From assembly GCF_002105155.1 (NCBI RefSeq), contig NW_019029025.1, positions 268,744 to 332,743 on the forward strand: 64,000 nucleotides of DNA. The letters are read 5' to 3'. A program made the position numbers and the translations under genes. The first letter of the stretch is position 1; the number at the start of each line of letters is the position of its first letter. Below, piece after piece: positions 34,502 through 46,386 of this stretch. This stretch comes from Lobosporangium transversale (Eukaryota > Mortierellomycota > Mortierellomycetes > Mortierellales > Mortierellaceae). Under the pieces are notes generated by a model. It ran no database searches. It worked only from the letters and a program-made list of their open reading frames with translations, and had not been told where the DNA came from.

Positions 34502-36994
34502 CTAACGCTTTAATATATGCTTTTTTCTTTTCTTTTCTTTTTTTTTTTTACCATAACAGGAACTTCCGACACTCCAACCATTAGATTCACAGATGGATGC
34601 TTGCCAACTCTCTAGACAATGAGCTGGCGCATGGCACTTCGTAAAGATGACGTTGCCGATTGGGGTTTCCAGTAGGCTGCGAGGGCATTGCACTAATTTG
34701 AAGCATCCCTTTCGTTTTGAAGCGACATAAGGCACGGGTCCTGGTCAGCCTAAAGTATCTCGGGAGATGGAAGCCAACCAGTCCGGTGGTGGAGCAATAT
34801 CTGGACAGGTCGTTCCGCTCAACGGCAGAGGTTTAACTGCAGCAGTTGTTTTCTCTACAATATCTAATGTTATTGATGGTGGCGATAACAGTAGTGATGA
34901 TGGTGTTAAAGCTAAAGAAGGTGAAGACGCGGGAGACGCGCTTTTCGTACTCATTGTCGTGTCTGTATTTGTTACAGCTGCTACAAGGCCACTAAGGGTA
35001 GTACTTGCTACTGTGGAAGTCTCATTATCATTCACAAGCGAGCTTTCTGCGTGAGGTAGACGGCAGGGTATAACGGGTATGCCATGTGTTTGAAGCTTGG
35101 AAAACTCGAAAGACTGGAGAGGGAGCTTTCTAATCGGTGTGTTATATGGAACCACATCAGCTGTGCTTGCATCATCCAAGTCCATATCTAAACTCCACCA
35201 CGTTACTCCCGCAAGACCAAACTCTGTTACTAGTTGAAGTTCCCAATATAAGCTTGGTCGGTTATCATATCCAGTCCAATTATACCGCTGTTCCCCATAA
35301 ACAAAGTAAAGTACTTTGCTATCCGGATCCCATCACGGCTCAATCGGCTGATTCAATTTAAGGGCAGCTGGACGAATGAAGCTAGCAATCTCATTGAACG
35401 CGATGACGCCCCTTGATGCCGTGCAATTGAGAAGGATCTCCTCCAGATTTGAAATGCGTTACACCTGGCTTCGTTTGAGAGGGATCTTCAAGTAAAAATG
35501 TCTTTCCGTATAACGCTAGACCAAGGACAATCTTCTCACGAGGTACTCCATGATCCAAATAAAGCTCAACGGCGCCTTGAACACTATGGCCGTTGCGAGT
35601 CTGCGTTGGTGTTTTGGACTAGGGCTGTATGAATGTTAACTAGGTCATTGGAATCGTGCAGTCCATACAAATCTTGTAACCATTCATGAGAGGAGCCATC
35701 ATTGAGGATGGATAATATTAGAAATAGAAATAAAGGGCAGCGTTATTTCTTTATACATACATATATATATATTTATATATATATTTATATAATAACCTAC
35801 CATAAGTCATGATCATCATAAAGTCAACATATTTGGCAACCTCGCCAGGTTGGAACCCTTGAATACCTTCCTAAAAGGAAGCCTCGGCCATAGAAAGGAC
35901 CAAGCCACGTCCATCTTTATCGAATTCAAGGCGCATCTCTCGGAATAAGGCTGTGACATGCTCATATCCATGCCTTGCTGGATACTCATAATATCCACAC
36001 CATCAAATCCATACTGTTGACAAAATCTAATACAGCTCCCGATGAATTTTATTCGTCTGCCTCTCTTTTGAATCATGTCTAAGAATCGGTCCTTTGTATT
36101 GCTTCATTTGACTCTAGGTGTGTAAACCTCCAACCGCCCACTGAAATCAAGACTCGTGTATTTGTTGCCAACTTCAACTTGCTGAGTTCAAAGTAAAGTC
36201 CCACATCGTTCTTGTCTACAGGATATCGTTTATGATTGACATCAAAGTATAAAAATGCAAACGTGACATAGTCAAGCGATGACCATGGAATCGATTATGG
36301 CTTAAATGGACTCTAATGACAGTGACTCTTGCCTTGACCACGGTATTGTGCCCATCCTTCAAAATACGCGATTTGAACAAACGTTTTGTTCCTTAGTAAC
36401 TTTGGGGCCATAAATGATATCCGTAATTGCCTGTTACTCTGTTCTCTCTTAACTTTCTGTTTTTTCTTTTTTATCCAGCCAAGTCGCTGTTTGATCATTC
36501 GAACTGACCCCACTGAAAGTATCGTAGGCTGCTGTATCTCTTTGCCTTCACAAGTCCCATAGGCGTGCCGGCACCTCTCACTGCAGTGTCCCATGCTAGC
36601 GCCACAGTAGGCACATTTGGAATAGCATGGACGCGTCTGGGGACATTATATCCTCCACATCAATGAAGACACTAGTGCTTTGGCACCTTCTGCTTATGCT
36701 CCACCTTCGTTTTCGTTTGACATTGTAATTATAAATGTCTTTTCTTTTAATTTTTTCTGTCACACTGTGATGGCCATTGTTTGGTTGATTGACTTAATCC
36801 CTACTGACACTCTTTTGTAGAGTCCTTCCAATAGGAGTTGAATAATAATGTGGTAAAGCCTGCTTGCCACTGCCTTGTACTTCCTGTATGATGTCAAAAT
36901 TATCTCTCTGTTGTGCTACCGCCATTTTGGAGAAGAATGGAGCTACGAACAAGGCTGTTACCAGTATTAGAGACCGCCTTCGAAATGAAGCCAT
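34502..36994 (-). pseudogene. CBM18-GH18 chitinase, decayed
   Basis: A secreted endochitinase remnant. Pieces in order on the minus strand: a signal peptide (MASFRRRSLILVTALFVAP) starting at 36994; a chitin-binding CBM18 knot (CAYCGASMGHCSERC) near 36560-36620; and GH18 start IAYFEGW near 36340. VLISVGGW follows near 36140-36160. The catalytic segment FDGVDI near 35992-36010, where the D-x-E that should follow is destroyed by a short deletion and frame change. The barrel end TWWSLDMDLDD lies near 35170-35200, then a Ser/Thr-rich linker at 34745-35160 and a Cys-containing tail in another frame at 34502-34735. Several stops and frameshifts separate the pieces. An AT-only stretch at 35755-35795 looks like an old intron. 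Confidence 0.8.
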
Positions 36995-37239
36995 TCGACA
37001 AAAAGCAAATAAACTTTATAGGTATATGTGAGGAAGAAGTGCAAAGTTCAAAATAAAAACAAAAAAAAAGATAGATATTTGCTAATAAATAAAATACGGG
37101 GTAGCATGCTAAGATCAAGACGTAGAATGTAAGAAACGAATGTCTCCTCGATTGAAAAGGACGGGGGGAGGGGATTTCAGTGGAAGAGTTTTATACACAG
37201 AGACCATCGGAATAGTAACATAATCCATCAGCAAGAAAT

Positions 37240-37270
<31 letters not shown>

Positions 37271-37331
37271 ATTTTTCACTTATTTTATTACTACATTGTC
37301 AATGCAAAGTCGTGTAAAATTTTCTAAAGTG
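36995..37331. other. intergenic with poly-A run
   Basis: Promoter side of the dead chitinase and 3' flank of the next gene; a poly-A run at 37241-37266. Nothing else recognisable. Confidence 0.5.
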
Positions 37332-39278
37332 TTATGCCAAATTACTGTAATGATTGTTGCTGTTGTTAGTGTTGTTGGTACTGCTGCTACTACCGACATT
37401 ACCGCCATCATTCATGCCATAGGGAGTGGAGTATAGACTGGCGCCTGAATAGCTGGTAGTGTAAGATGGCACATAGCTGTTGTCGATACCTTGTGTCTGG
37501 AATGGATACCCATTGCTGGACCCTGAGTTTGCACCATAGCCAATGCCCATGGTGGATGATGATGTGGTGAAGGGAAGCATGTGAGATTGAGTAGGGCTGT
37601 TAAGTGCCGTTACAGGCTCTGACATATATCCTGTTGGTCCGCCATTAAGGACCGCATGGCTCAATGTGGGGGTTGCCGAGGCTGAGGCTGATCCCAGCTG
37701 GCTTGGAGGGACCTTGCGTTTGTAAGGTCCACGCTTGATACCCTTTTTACGAACCTTACGAGTAGAATCAACACAGGTCTCCTGGAGACCATATTTGATG
37801 CATCGCATACATGGTCTTCCTTCGTCACATTTTTTGCAAGCCTTTTGGCAGTTCACTATTTCGAGATAGAGCAAGGTAACGTAACGGTTAGAAAATAAAG
37901 GTGATGAGTGAAGGGCGTGTGTAAGAGGCAAATCCTTGACAGATCATGCCATAAATGAGAGCGCATTATGACTCAATGCGCTCCGCCCTATCCCTCTTTG
38001 CTCTCGGATTTATTGAAAGAACGACAAAAAGTTTGTGCTCTTGTGTTGATTCACTGGATAGATGCACCTCAATTTTTCCCAGGGTTGAACGCTATTTTTC
38101 TTAGTCTCGACAAGCTGCATATTTGGCAGTGTTCCACGTTTGCACAACCGTTAAAAAAAAAATGGCGACGGCCATGTGATAAAAAAAAAAAAGGAGGAAG
38201 GGGATCCGATTACAACATGGCGTGGTTTTTAATGGAGTAGTGCAGTAGTGTATGATGAGGATTCACTAGGTTGTACCAACTGATACAAATACCCACGCCC
38301 AAGGAGGAAAAAAAAAAAAAAAAAAAAAAAAAAAGGAGAAAGATGAGGTGATTGACCACACATACCACAAGCATTCTTGACCTGACGACGCTTGGGCTTC
38401 TGTACTGCATTAGGATCGGCCAATTGCTGATATTCGAGTGTTGGAGAGGTAGGCATAGAGCTATAGGGCGTAGAATGATTCGAATGATAGGGCGTTGACG
38501 CTGCAGAGCTTAGGGCTGATCCTAAGATTTGATGGTACTGAGCGTACTGCGCATCTGGCATAGGAGGCACCAAAGGGGCGTATTGCGACTGCTGTTGGCG
38601 TAACGGAGTAGAGGGCATTCCAGTAAATGGTGTGCTAGAAGTCTGTTGCTGTTGCTGTTGATGCTGATGAGGCGGAGAGGCAGGATAAAAGCTTGAACTC
38701 AAGTTGCTAGATGTCATGGGCTGATGCTGCTGCTGATTGTGGTATGAATATTGGTTGGAATGCTGTTGATGCTGTTGATGGGGATGCTGATGATAGAGGC
38801 TCGAGTTGTTCTGGTTGTAGGATGGGTTGTACTGCAAATTACCCAAGATTGGTGAGGATGGTGCAGAAACATAGGCTAGAGCAGGCGTGGTCGAGCCACT
38901 ATTGGTGCCACTTATCAGCCCGGTGTTTGATGATACTGAGGCCAAAGAGGACGAGTTCAGACCTGAGGCAGAAGTAGAGGACGCATTGTTTTGCATGCTT
39001 AGGCCCATTAAATGGCTACTGATATTATAGGGGTTGGACGGCAATGCAGAGAATGAATTGATGTTCCCGTTGGAGGATCCTTGGAGGCCAGTATAGGATT
39101 GACCATGATTATGGCTGGGCTGCGCCTGATGGGGATACTGGAAGGGTTGTTGCTGGTATGACTGAGGAGTGGCGAGTTGGATCGACTCTTGAGGTTCTTG
39201 TTTAACAAGCGATGGCTGGTGTTGCTGCTGTTGATAATCCTGCTGTTGTGGCAGTTGCTGCTGCGAAGAGTTGTTCAT
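37332..39278 (-). CDS. Zn(II)2Cys6 transcription factor, Gln-rich
   Basis: Nuclear DNA-binding protein of the fungal binuclear zinc cluster class. Two exons, 38366-39278 and 37332-37855, give 478 aa; the 510-nt intron falls in the first Cys region of the cluster (KNAC then VNC). The cluster CVNCQKACKKCDEGRPCMRC with the sixth Cys in QETC spans about residues 303-330 and is followed by a basic linker RKKGIKRGPYKRK. Residues 1-295 are Gln/Ser/Asn/His-rich with poly-Gln runs, typical of activation or prion-like regions. The start is the ATG at 39276-39278. The cluster lies mid-protein rather than at the N-terminus. Target genes cannot be inferred. Confidence 0.9.
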
Positions 39279-40592
39279 GGCCAATTTTTTTTTTAAATTG
39301 ACTTTGGGTTGAGATTGAATATAAAAGAAATGAGTGTGCTGTGTTGAGCATGCACCGACGAAATGATTAGAATTCAATTCCCGCCATTCTATAGCATTTA
39401 TTTTTTATTTTATATCTTTTTAAACAAAAGATAATAATAATAAAGTAAAATAAAAAAAGAAAAAAATCTTACATCAGAGAGAGAGATCAGTGAGGGATGG
39501 AGGAGAAAAAAAAAAAAAAAAAAAAAAAAAGCAATGAAAGCAAAGGCAGTCCAGATGGAAGACAAGATGAGTAAAAAAACTTTTTTTTAAGAGAGAGAGA
39601 AAGAAAGAGAGGGTGTGTGCTTGAGTAATGTCATTGGGCCAAAAAAAAAAATACAGGTGACTCGCATTTGAACAGAGTCTAAGATGACGACAGATAATAT
39701 TTTTATTATTTAGCCTAAACGCCTTTTTGAAGCAATTATAAAAACGTGGCCAGACAGACCTCTTTATCGCTGTCCAATGGATTTTAAACGCCCTTTCTTT
39801 CTTTCCAAACAAGCTCTCTTTCTTTCAACTGCTTTTATATTATTATTATTATTATTATTATTGTTATTCTGATTTATTGACCATCCTTTCTCTTGTTTCT
39901 TTGATATACTTACTATGAGGAAAGAGTGCACTGGTTTTTTTTTTTTTAATCTAATGAGACGGTGAAGCATTGATCTTCCTTTCTCTTTCTCTATTTTTTT
40001 TTTTTTTCTACATGTGCTCCAAAGTCTGCCCTTCAAACACCTCTCGTCCTTCCTGTACCTGATAACGCTTTAGAGTTGCTCAAATGATCATAATCAACTT
40101 TACACCAAATCTTTCGATCGATCCACCCTTGATCATCACTGTTTTAAAAAAAGCTTTTTTGTTGTTGTTGTTGTTTTTAAACAGTAATCCATGAACATGA
40201 AATACATGTTACACACAGTCAAGCGGAGAAGAAAACATCCTATTGCTAGTGGAGGACAATCAGATTGATTGAAAACCGTTACGCGATAAGACCACCAGCC
40301 ATGCATCACGCTGTTTTCTGTCTTCCACTTAACAAAAAAAGGTGTGCCGTGCATTGCTATTTTGTAATGATCATACATAATGAGAATAGAATTTCACCTT
40401 TTTTTTTTTTTTTTTTTTTTTTTTATTCTACGAGTCGCATGTTTTATTTCTAAAACAATAAGTTTCCCGAAGGTTTCGTTTGCTGTTGAGTAAGAAGCAG
40501 GAGAAAGCCCCCCTTCTTCTCTAAAACCAAAGATACCCCTCTTCTTTACAGCCCTAAAATTGAATGTAGAAACTCAAGAGAGACAAAGTTTT
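39279..40592. other. intergenic, simple repeats, no gene
   Basis: Contains GA-rich and homopolymer sequence (poly-A at 39507-39530 and 39641-39651), a TTA microsatellite at 39839-39862 and a T-run at 40399-40424. Long frames are low-complexity artefacts. Probable promoter of the zinc-cluster gene on the right side of 39279. Confidence 0.5.
39839..39862. repeat. TTA trinucleotide microsatellite
   Basis: About eight tandem TTA/ATT units in intergenic DNA. Confidence 0.85.
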
Positions 40593-41347
40593 TTAGGCAG
40601 CAGCAACAGCCTTGACCTGCTTCTTGGCCTGGGTGCCCTCACGGAAACCGTTCTTGAAACGACGGCTGACATCAGCCAAGTAACGCATGCGGCCAGTACC
40701 GGTGGTCTTTCTGCGCTTGCCCTTCACGCTCCAGTTGTCTATAAAAGATTTTTTTTTTATAAAAAAAAAAAAAAAAAAGCATGAGCGGTTCAGCTTCAAC
40801 ATAAAAAAAAAGTTCTCTTGTTGATGATTTTTATCCTGTTATGAACTAAAGTTATATGCCTTCCTCCTCTCAATGAAGCCTATATACTGTTGAGTGTACT
40901 CTGATCAGTTGACTGATTTTCGTCCATTCATCCACAGAACTTTTCTACAAGGCAGAAAAATATGAATTCATTTGCTATATGCCTTCATCTTCCTTTTTTT
41001 TTTCCACTCCAGCAGAAATCCTGTTAGAATATCCTGTGTTTCAAATCGACAACGTAAACTCTTTAAAACAATGAGCGCTATTAATGTATGTAGAAAGGCT
41101 TACAAGAGCGGAGCTTAGCAGCAGGGTAGCCGCACTGAGCGCAAGTCTTCTTCTGGTTGTGGAATGAGCGACGGCCACAGCTAATATGTATAAATATAAA
41201 GTGTTAATTTCGAGGTCAAAGAAAAAAAAAACAACCCACTTTAGATGGATATCCCATTAAAATAATGATCCAGAGCCAAATAACATACCGACGGCACAAA
41301 GTGTGCGACTTGGTGTGGCGTTTACCAAACGAAGAGGTACCCTTAGT
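40593..41347 (-). CDS. RPL37: 60S ribosomal protein eL37 (start exon not found)
   Basis: Structural protein of the large ribosomal subunit. Three exons are clear on the minus strand: 41289-41347, 41104-41180, 40593-40738, encoding 93 residues beginning [20 protein letters not shown]. The zinc-binding pattern C-x2-C ... C-x2-C (CRRCG, CAQCG) is intact, followed by [20 protein letters not shown] and an unusual Ala/Lys tail [12 protein letters not shown]. The initiator Met must come from an upstream exon, because an acceptor (CAACAG) directly precedes Thr2, as in many fungi where an intron follows the ATG. I could not identify that exon with a GT donor in the next few hundred bases. Confidence 0.9.
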
Positions 41348-41760
41348 CTGTTGATTCGCAAAAAAAAAAAAAAAATAAAAAAATAAAAGTTGAAATGAGT
41401 GAATTGATCATGTTATGTCGTCTTTAAAATGTCTGGAAGTTTTGATATGTCGATCCTTATTATAAAAATCATATTATCTTTCCCGATCAGTCTGCAGCGA
41501 AGCCCTCACACCCTGATTATATTGATAGGTTCAAATGACGGAATGTCTGCATTCAACTAAAAAGAGTTCTGGCTGGTAATCTCTGATCTATAAAAAGGCG
41601 AATCTTTCAGATATCTTTTTCCATTAATTGATCTTTGCGCCAAGAGTAATGACGAAATAGTATCCAATTGCATTGAGGCTATCCTGATCAAAAACTGCCA
41701 TCAGCTTCAATAAAGAAACACTGATGTTTGACTTTAGTAGAAAAGTTGATGTCCTGATTG

Positions 41761-42300
41761 GTATTATCCCGATAATGTTCCGGTGGGAATATCGCTTGTA
41801 CTGGTTTCTAGTGCAACGGCACGTCGTGATCAGATAGATATAAAGTCTGTTTATGCTGGTTTAAAGGATGGATGGGTATCTATTCGTGTTTTGTCGACGG
41901 ATGATTCTTTTTCAATGATAATGAACACGGATACACATGCAAAATCATATTCACTTAGAGACCATTTCGAGTAATTGATTTGGAAAAGAAGGACCCTATA
42001 GCTGGTCACTGGAGATGGACATAAAAGCTGCCCAAAAAAATAAATTTACATCACGTGAAGTCTGCCGTGAGGCAACGACCTGCTTGATCGATGCCAATCC
42101 TTTTCATCCCAAGAATATCAGTAAGCTCTGCAGATACCTGCCTTTTACTTTATTTATCTTTTGTAACAGAAACCTCAATACGGACTTCCTTCTCGCACAG
42201 CCTTAGACTAAGCCCAACGCTCGGAGGGTTGATAGGCTGCCTATTCCAATCATTTTTAGTATCCTATTTCTTATTTTTTTTTATTTAAAGAAAGGGAACG
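41761..42300 (+). pseudogene. decayed ORF fragment, unrecognised
   Basis: A plus frame at about 41761-41974 reads VPVGISLVLVSSATARRDQI and SVYAGLKDGWVSIRVLSTDD, then stops; continuing frames give VIDLEKKDPIAGHWRW and KNKFTSREVC. The residue composition looks coding, but the frame breaks repeatedly, so I call it a gene relic. No family is recognised. Confidence 0.3.
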
Positions 42301-42369
42301 CGACGTTATCTTCGTTTTTACCAATTGATTTAAAGAATCTGATGATAATGGATCTCCCAACTCTTGTCA

Positions 42370-43011
42370 CTTTAACTTCCATGTGATATGTGGACTGTAT
42401 AGATCAAAGGAACATTCGTCGCTATTATATCTCTCATATCCATTAACACCTTCATCTTATGATCAATGACATAGTGGTGGTCATACGTTGTGTAGAGGTC
42501 TTCGCTGTTATATCCTTCGCGTAAGACCTTGACTTGGGAAGACGAGCTGAACCGCCTACTTCACCTCTAACTCCTACAGCAGTCAGAATTGGCTCCTCTT
42601 TTTCAAGATCAATGCTGAGCTGACCGTGTACTCCAGAGTTGCTTTGAATACATCCCAGTATGCTTGATCAGTACGAACTGAGACAGGGGAGCCAGCAAGT
42701 GTAATATGCTTAATTCCAGTAACCGAAAACTGCCTCCTTCACCACCACGAGAATTTTAACAAAGGATACATAGAAAAGTTTCGCGGAAAAACTTTTGATT
42801 GTGCAGTTCTTATTATAGGTAATGGACGTAAAGCCTTAAACGTATTGCATGAAAAGAAAAGGTTCTTCAGCACTTGACCCTCTCCTTGCGATCCTGTGCT
42901 GACCATTTTACTCGTAACAATCTTATTTTCATCTGCAGCATTGTAAACTAGTTCTAGAGCAACATTTTCTCTTGACAACTGTGAGTTTAGGAAGTCGATA
43001 CTGCAAAACAT
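42370..43011 (-). pseudogene. decayed ORF fragment, unrecognised
   Basis: On the minus strand, coding-like peptides occur in three alternating frames in a consistent order: SRENVALELVYNAADENKIV, ITLAGSPVSVRTDQAYWDVF, IDLEKEEPILTAVGVRGE, NSEDLYTTYDHHYVIDHKMK. At least three frameshifts are needed to join them. The IDLEKEEPI and VALELV patterns recall those of the plus-strand fragment at 41761-42300, so the two may be relics of related genes. Family unknown. Confidence 0.4.
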
Positions 43012-43353
43012 GCACTAATATAATATAGATCAATAACGATGAAGAGCTGGTGTGATTGGCCAAATGAAGGTTTATTCCGAATACCCTATCACTGTCATGT
43101 CTTTCTTGTTATGGGAAGAAGATATTGATGGATTTAAGGATTCATCCAAGATGGCAAGGAAGCTGCCTCGAACCATCAAAAGAGGATCAGACCTTTAGAC
43201 ACAAGGGAGGACAACTTTATTCCCAGCGAGTGATGGGCATTTCCACTCGTAACATTTTTCGTCTGGCCGAATTGATGACGTAGCACATCGCTTTCAAATT
43301 GGTTTAATTCAGTAGATCAAAAGATTCAAAATCTCCATTCGACACCACACGCC

Positions 43354-45773
43354 ATGAGTAACATTTACCTGCAGGAGCCACATACAAAGTACGCTATTTT
43401 CTCCAATATCACCTGGTAGTCCATTGAGACGAACAGACTCTTAGTCGTTTATAAAGACGAGTCTAACATTTTTTTTTTATAGTGGCAAAGTCATTTTACA
43501 TTCCTCATATGGGGATATCTCGATCGAACTCTGGCCAAAAGAGGCGCCGAAAGCTTGCAGGAATTTTATACAGTTATGTATGGAAGGATATTATGATGAC
43601 ACAATATTTCATAGGATTGTAGCAGGATTTATTATTCAAGGAGGAGATCCAGAGGGGACAGGATTAGGAGGTGAATCCTGTTATGGTCAGCCGTTCGCAG
43701 ATGAGTTTCATTCTCGTTTACGGTTCGTGAGACGAGGATTGGTGGCGATGGCCAATTCAGGTCGTCCAAATGATAATAAGAGTCAATTCTTTATTACTTT
43801 GGATGCAACGATGGAGTTGCAAAATAAGCATACGATTTTTGGCAAGGTATATATATACATATATTCTTAATGTCCATTGTAGCAAAGGAAAAAAAAAAAA
43901 GCAATTTTGTTTATTTTGCGATATCCTAATGAAAATTAATGAAAAAAAAGGTTGCAGGGGATACTATTTTCAACGTACTCAAGATCGGAGGACTGGAAGT
44001 GGACTCGAATGAACGGCCTTTATATCCACCAAAAATTAAGAGTTGTACGATTGTAGTGAATCCATTTGATGATATTGTGCCTCGGATATCGCGTCAGGAA
44101 CAGGAGGCAGCGCGATTGAAAGAGTTGGAGGCGGCACAGAAGAAACCTGAGAAGCAGAAGAAAATGAAAAAGTAAGAATATCATTGAGGGCCTGTTTTTT
44201 TTTTTTTTTTTTTTTTAATGTTTGTTGACATCCATCGCTTCATTTCCTGGTACCATTATACCTTTTATTCTTCAGGAATGTGGCATTACTTTCTTTTGCA
44301 GATGACGCTCCGGATATGACAACAGATCAGGAACAGGATGGAGATCAAGGAGGAAACAAAAAGACGAAAAAAATGCTTAGCAGCCACGATCTTTTGCAGG
44401 ACGACCCAACTTTGAGCCGAGAAGTCGATGCTAGCCTAATGAGTTCGGAGGATCCATCGGTTTTGAGGAATGAAAGGAGCAAACAGAGGACAGTAAATGA
44501 TGATATTACCAGCGAGGGCAATTACAAGGTTGAAAGTACGAAAAAAAGATACCATGATCAGGAGGAGGGTAATATAGACAAAGTAGACGATGAAAATGAC
44601 CATGAGAGCTTGAATGCGTTTGATCAAAGGATGAAGGATCAAATTCGGGAGAAATATAAAAAGTCAAAATTGGCAAAGGAGTCTACAACAACAAATTCGT
44701 CCTCATCCTCATCCTCAGACCCAGTAATATCAGAAGACGTTTCAAAGACCAAAGAACGCACCGAGGTTCCTCCTCCTCCTCATCTATCAGAATCAGAGCG
44801 TCGAAAACAAGAAATACAGAAGTTGGAGAACGATATCCGTAAGATGCACAACCGAGAAGATTCTCAAGGAGATGAGTCATCAAAGAAAAAGTCCAAAACT
44901 GGAAAGGTGTCATTATTACAATTGGAACGAGAGCAGTATAAAACACGAGGAGAGATCAAGAGCAGTAGCAAAGGGTCTTCAAAGTCTACAGATAAGAAAA
45001 AACGGACAGGAGGGGGAGAAGATCTATTGGCAGCATTATCGGCATTTGAGGCCAAAGTCTTTTCGTCTGCAAGGGAGCCAGAGCTTAATCCTGTTTCCAA
45101 GAAAAATGACGCTCCACCATGTGAAATCCATGGGATTCCATCTTGTGAGTCATGTCAGGATACAATTTCTTTGAAGCAAAAGAAAAAGAAGAAGACTGTA
45201 GAAGAGGATACAGATGAAAACAAAGACAGGAAAGAAACCAATGCGGCTCAAGAGGATGAAGAGGAGGAAGAAGGAGAGAGAGTTACCTCAGATGATGATG
45301 ATATTGGCTGGATGCAACATAAACTTGTATTCGAAAAAGACCTTAAAGGCAAGGAAGTTTCTCTTTCAGCAAAAAGAGATGATGTCAACGATTATATTGT
45401 GATTGATCCGCTCAACAAGGCACCAGCCACATCAGCTGCGATGGCAATGGAACAGCAAAAGAAAGCGGAGCAAACTCGACGAGCGAACCAGTCCTCAAGG
45501 CAAGACAGAATGGATGATAGCAGAGACAGTCGTAAAGGGTCAAGCAGAGTGTATAGCTCCTCAGGGAGTGGCGGTGGCAGTAAACCCTACGATCGAGCTT
45601 CGCCCTCGACATATAGGAGGGATGATAGTCGTAGATCTGGTTCTGAGTACGGCCGAGACAGAGACAGGGACAGGGACAGAGACAGAGACAGAGAGCGCGA
45701 TCGAGATAAACGTGGAGGTGGGCGAGATTATAAAGAAAGTCGAGATAGTCGAGATAGAGATCGTCGTTGGTGA
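43354..45773 (+). CDS. CWC27: spliceosome-associated cyclophilin CWC27
   Basis: Peptidyl-prolyl isomerase-like protein of the activated spliceosome. Exons 43354-43388, 43483-43846, 43951-44171, 44276-45773 give 705 aa. Exon 1 codes MSNIYLQEPHT, the hallmark CWC27 start. The cyclophilin domain (residues ~1-165) has FHRIVAGFIIQGGDP, NSGRPNDNKSQFFITL and NKHTIFGK. The Trp that most cyclophilins carry just before this last motif is absent, as in other CWC27 proteins. Downstream come the conserved PFDDIVPR, NVALLSFADDAPD, SSHDLLQDDP and the DDDIGWMQHKLVFEKD C-terminal motif, then an RD/RE-dipeptide tail (RDRDRDRDRDRERDRDK). A long acidic/lysine-rich coiled middle region is expected. Start and splice phases agree. 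Confidence 0.95.
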
Positions 45774-45796
45774 AGCTTGGATTAGGGACGGGGGTT

Positions 45797-45827
<31 letters not shown>

Positions 45828-46386
45828 GAGCCATGTAGGGTATAAATGTTGGTACAGTTTTAGAGTAATGTTTTCAGGAAGGATGGGAACAAAAATAGTG
45901 TTAAAGCTCTTCTTCTTGGTTACAAGTTGTTGATACATGTTTGACATGTTCGTATGTAGTACAAATGGCACTTTTGTTTTTCATGGATAAAATGTTTCGA
46001 TCCAAGACCTGACTGGGCTCTCTTAAATTGCAACTTGCTTATTTCATATTTCATGTGCAATCTTTCGCACTAAAAAAAATGTATCCATCAAACACAAAAC
46101 ACAGACACAGACCCCGCCTCTGCTCTTTTTATCTCAATTCTCTCTATCCCCTTATCACACGCCTCAACCACCCTTTCAGTCTTTCTTTTGCATCTTGCAT
46201 TCATCATTCCACGACAGCCATTCTTCATTCACTTTTTTTATTTTCTATTTTCAATCATATTATTGTAATATTAAACAATGATCTGGAGCACCGAATAGAT
46301 AACCAATCTACTCGCTTCTCTCCTCTTCTTCTATTCTTCCTTCCATATCCATATTCTTCCTCCTGAAAAAAAAAAAAAAGAAAAAA
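45774..46386. other. CWC27 3' flank and promoter of the wall protein
   Basis: Contains a T9-A25 run at 45794-45828 and a CT-rich stretch 46100-46370 directly upstream of the next start codon, likely its promoter/5' UTR. No gene seen. Confidence 0.5.

Noticed and set aside
45403-45933. Alternative plus frame with ETETGTGTETETES-like repeats
   Set aside because: Out-of-frame reading of the CWC27 RD-repeat tail.
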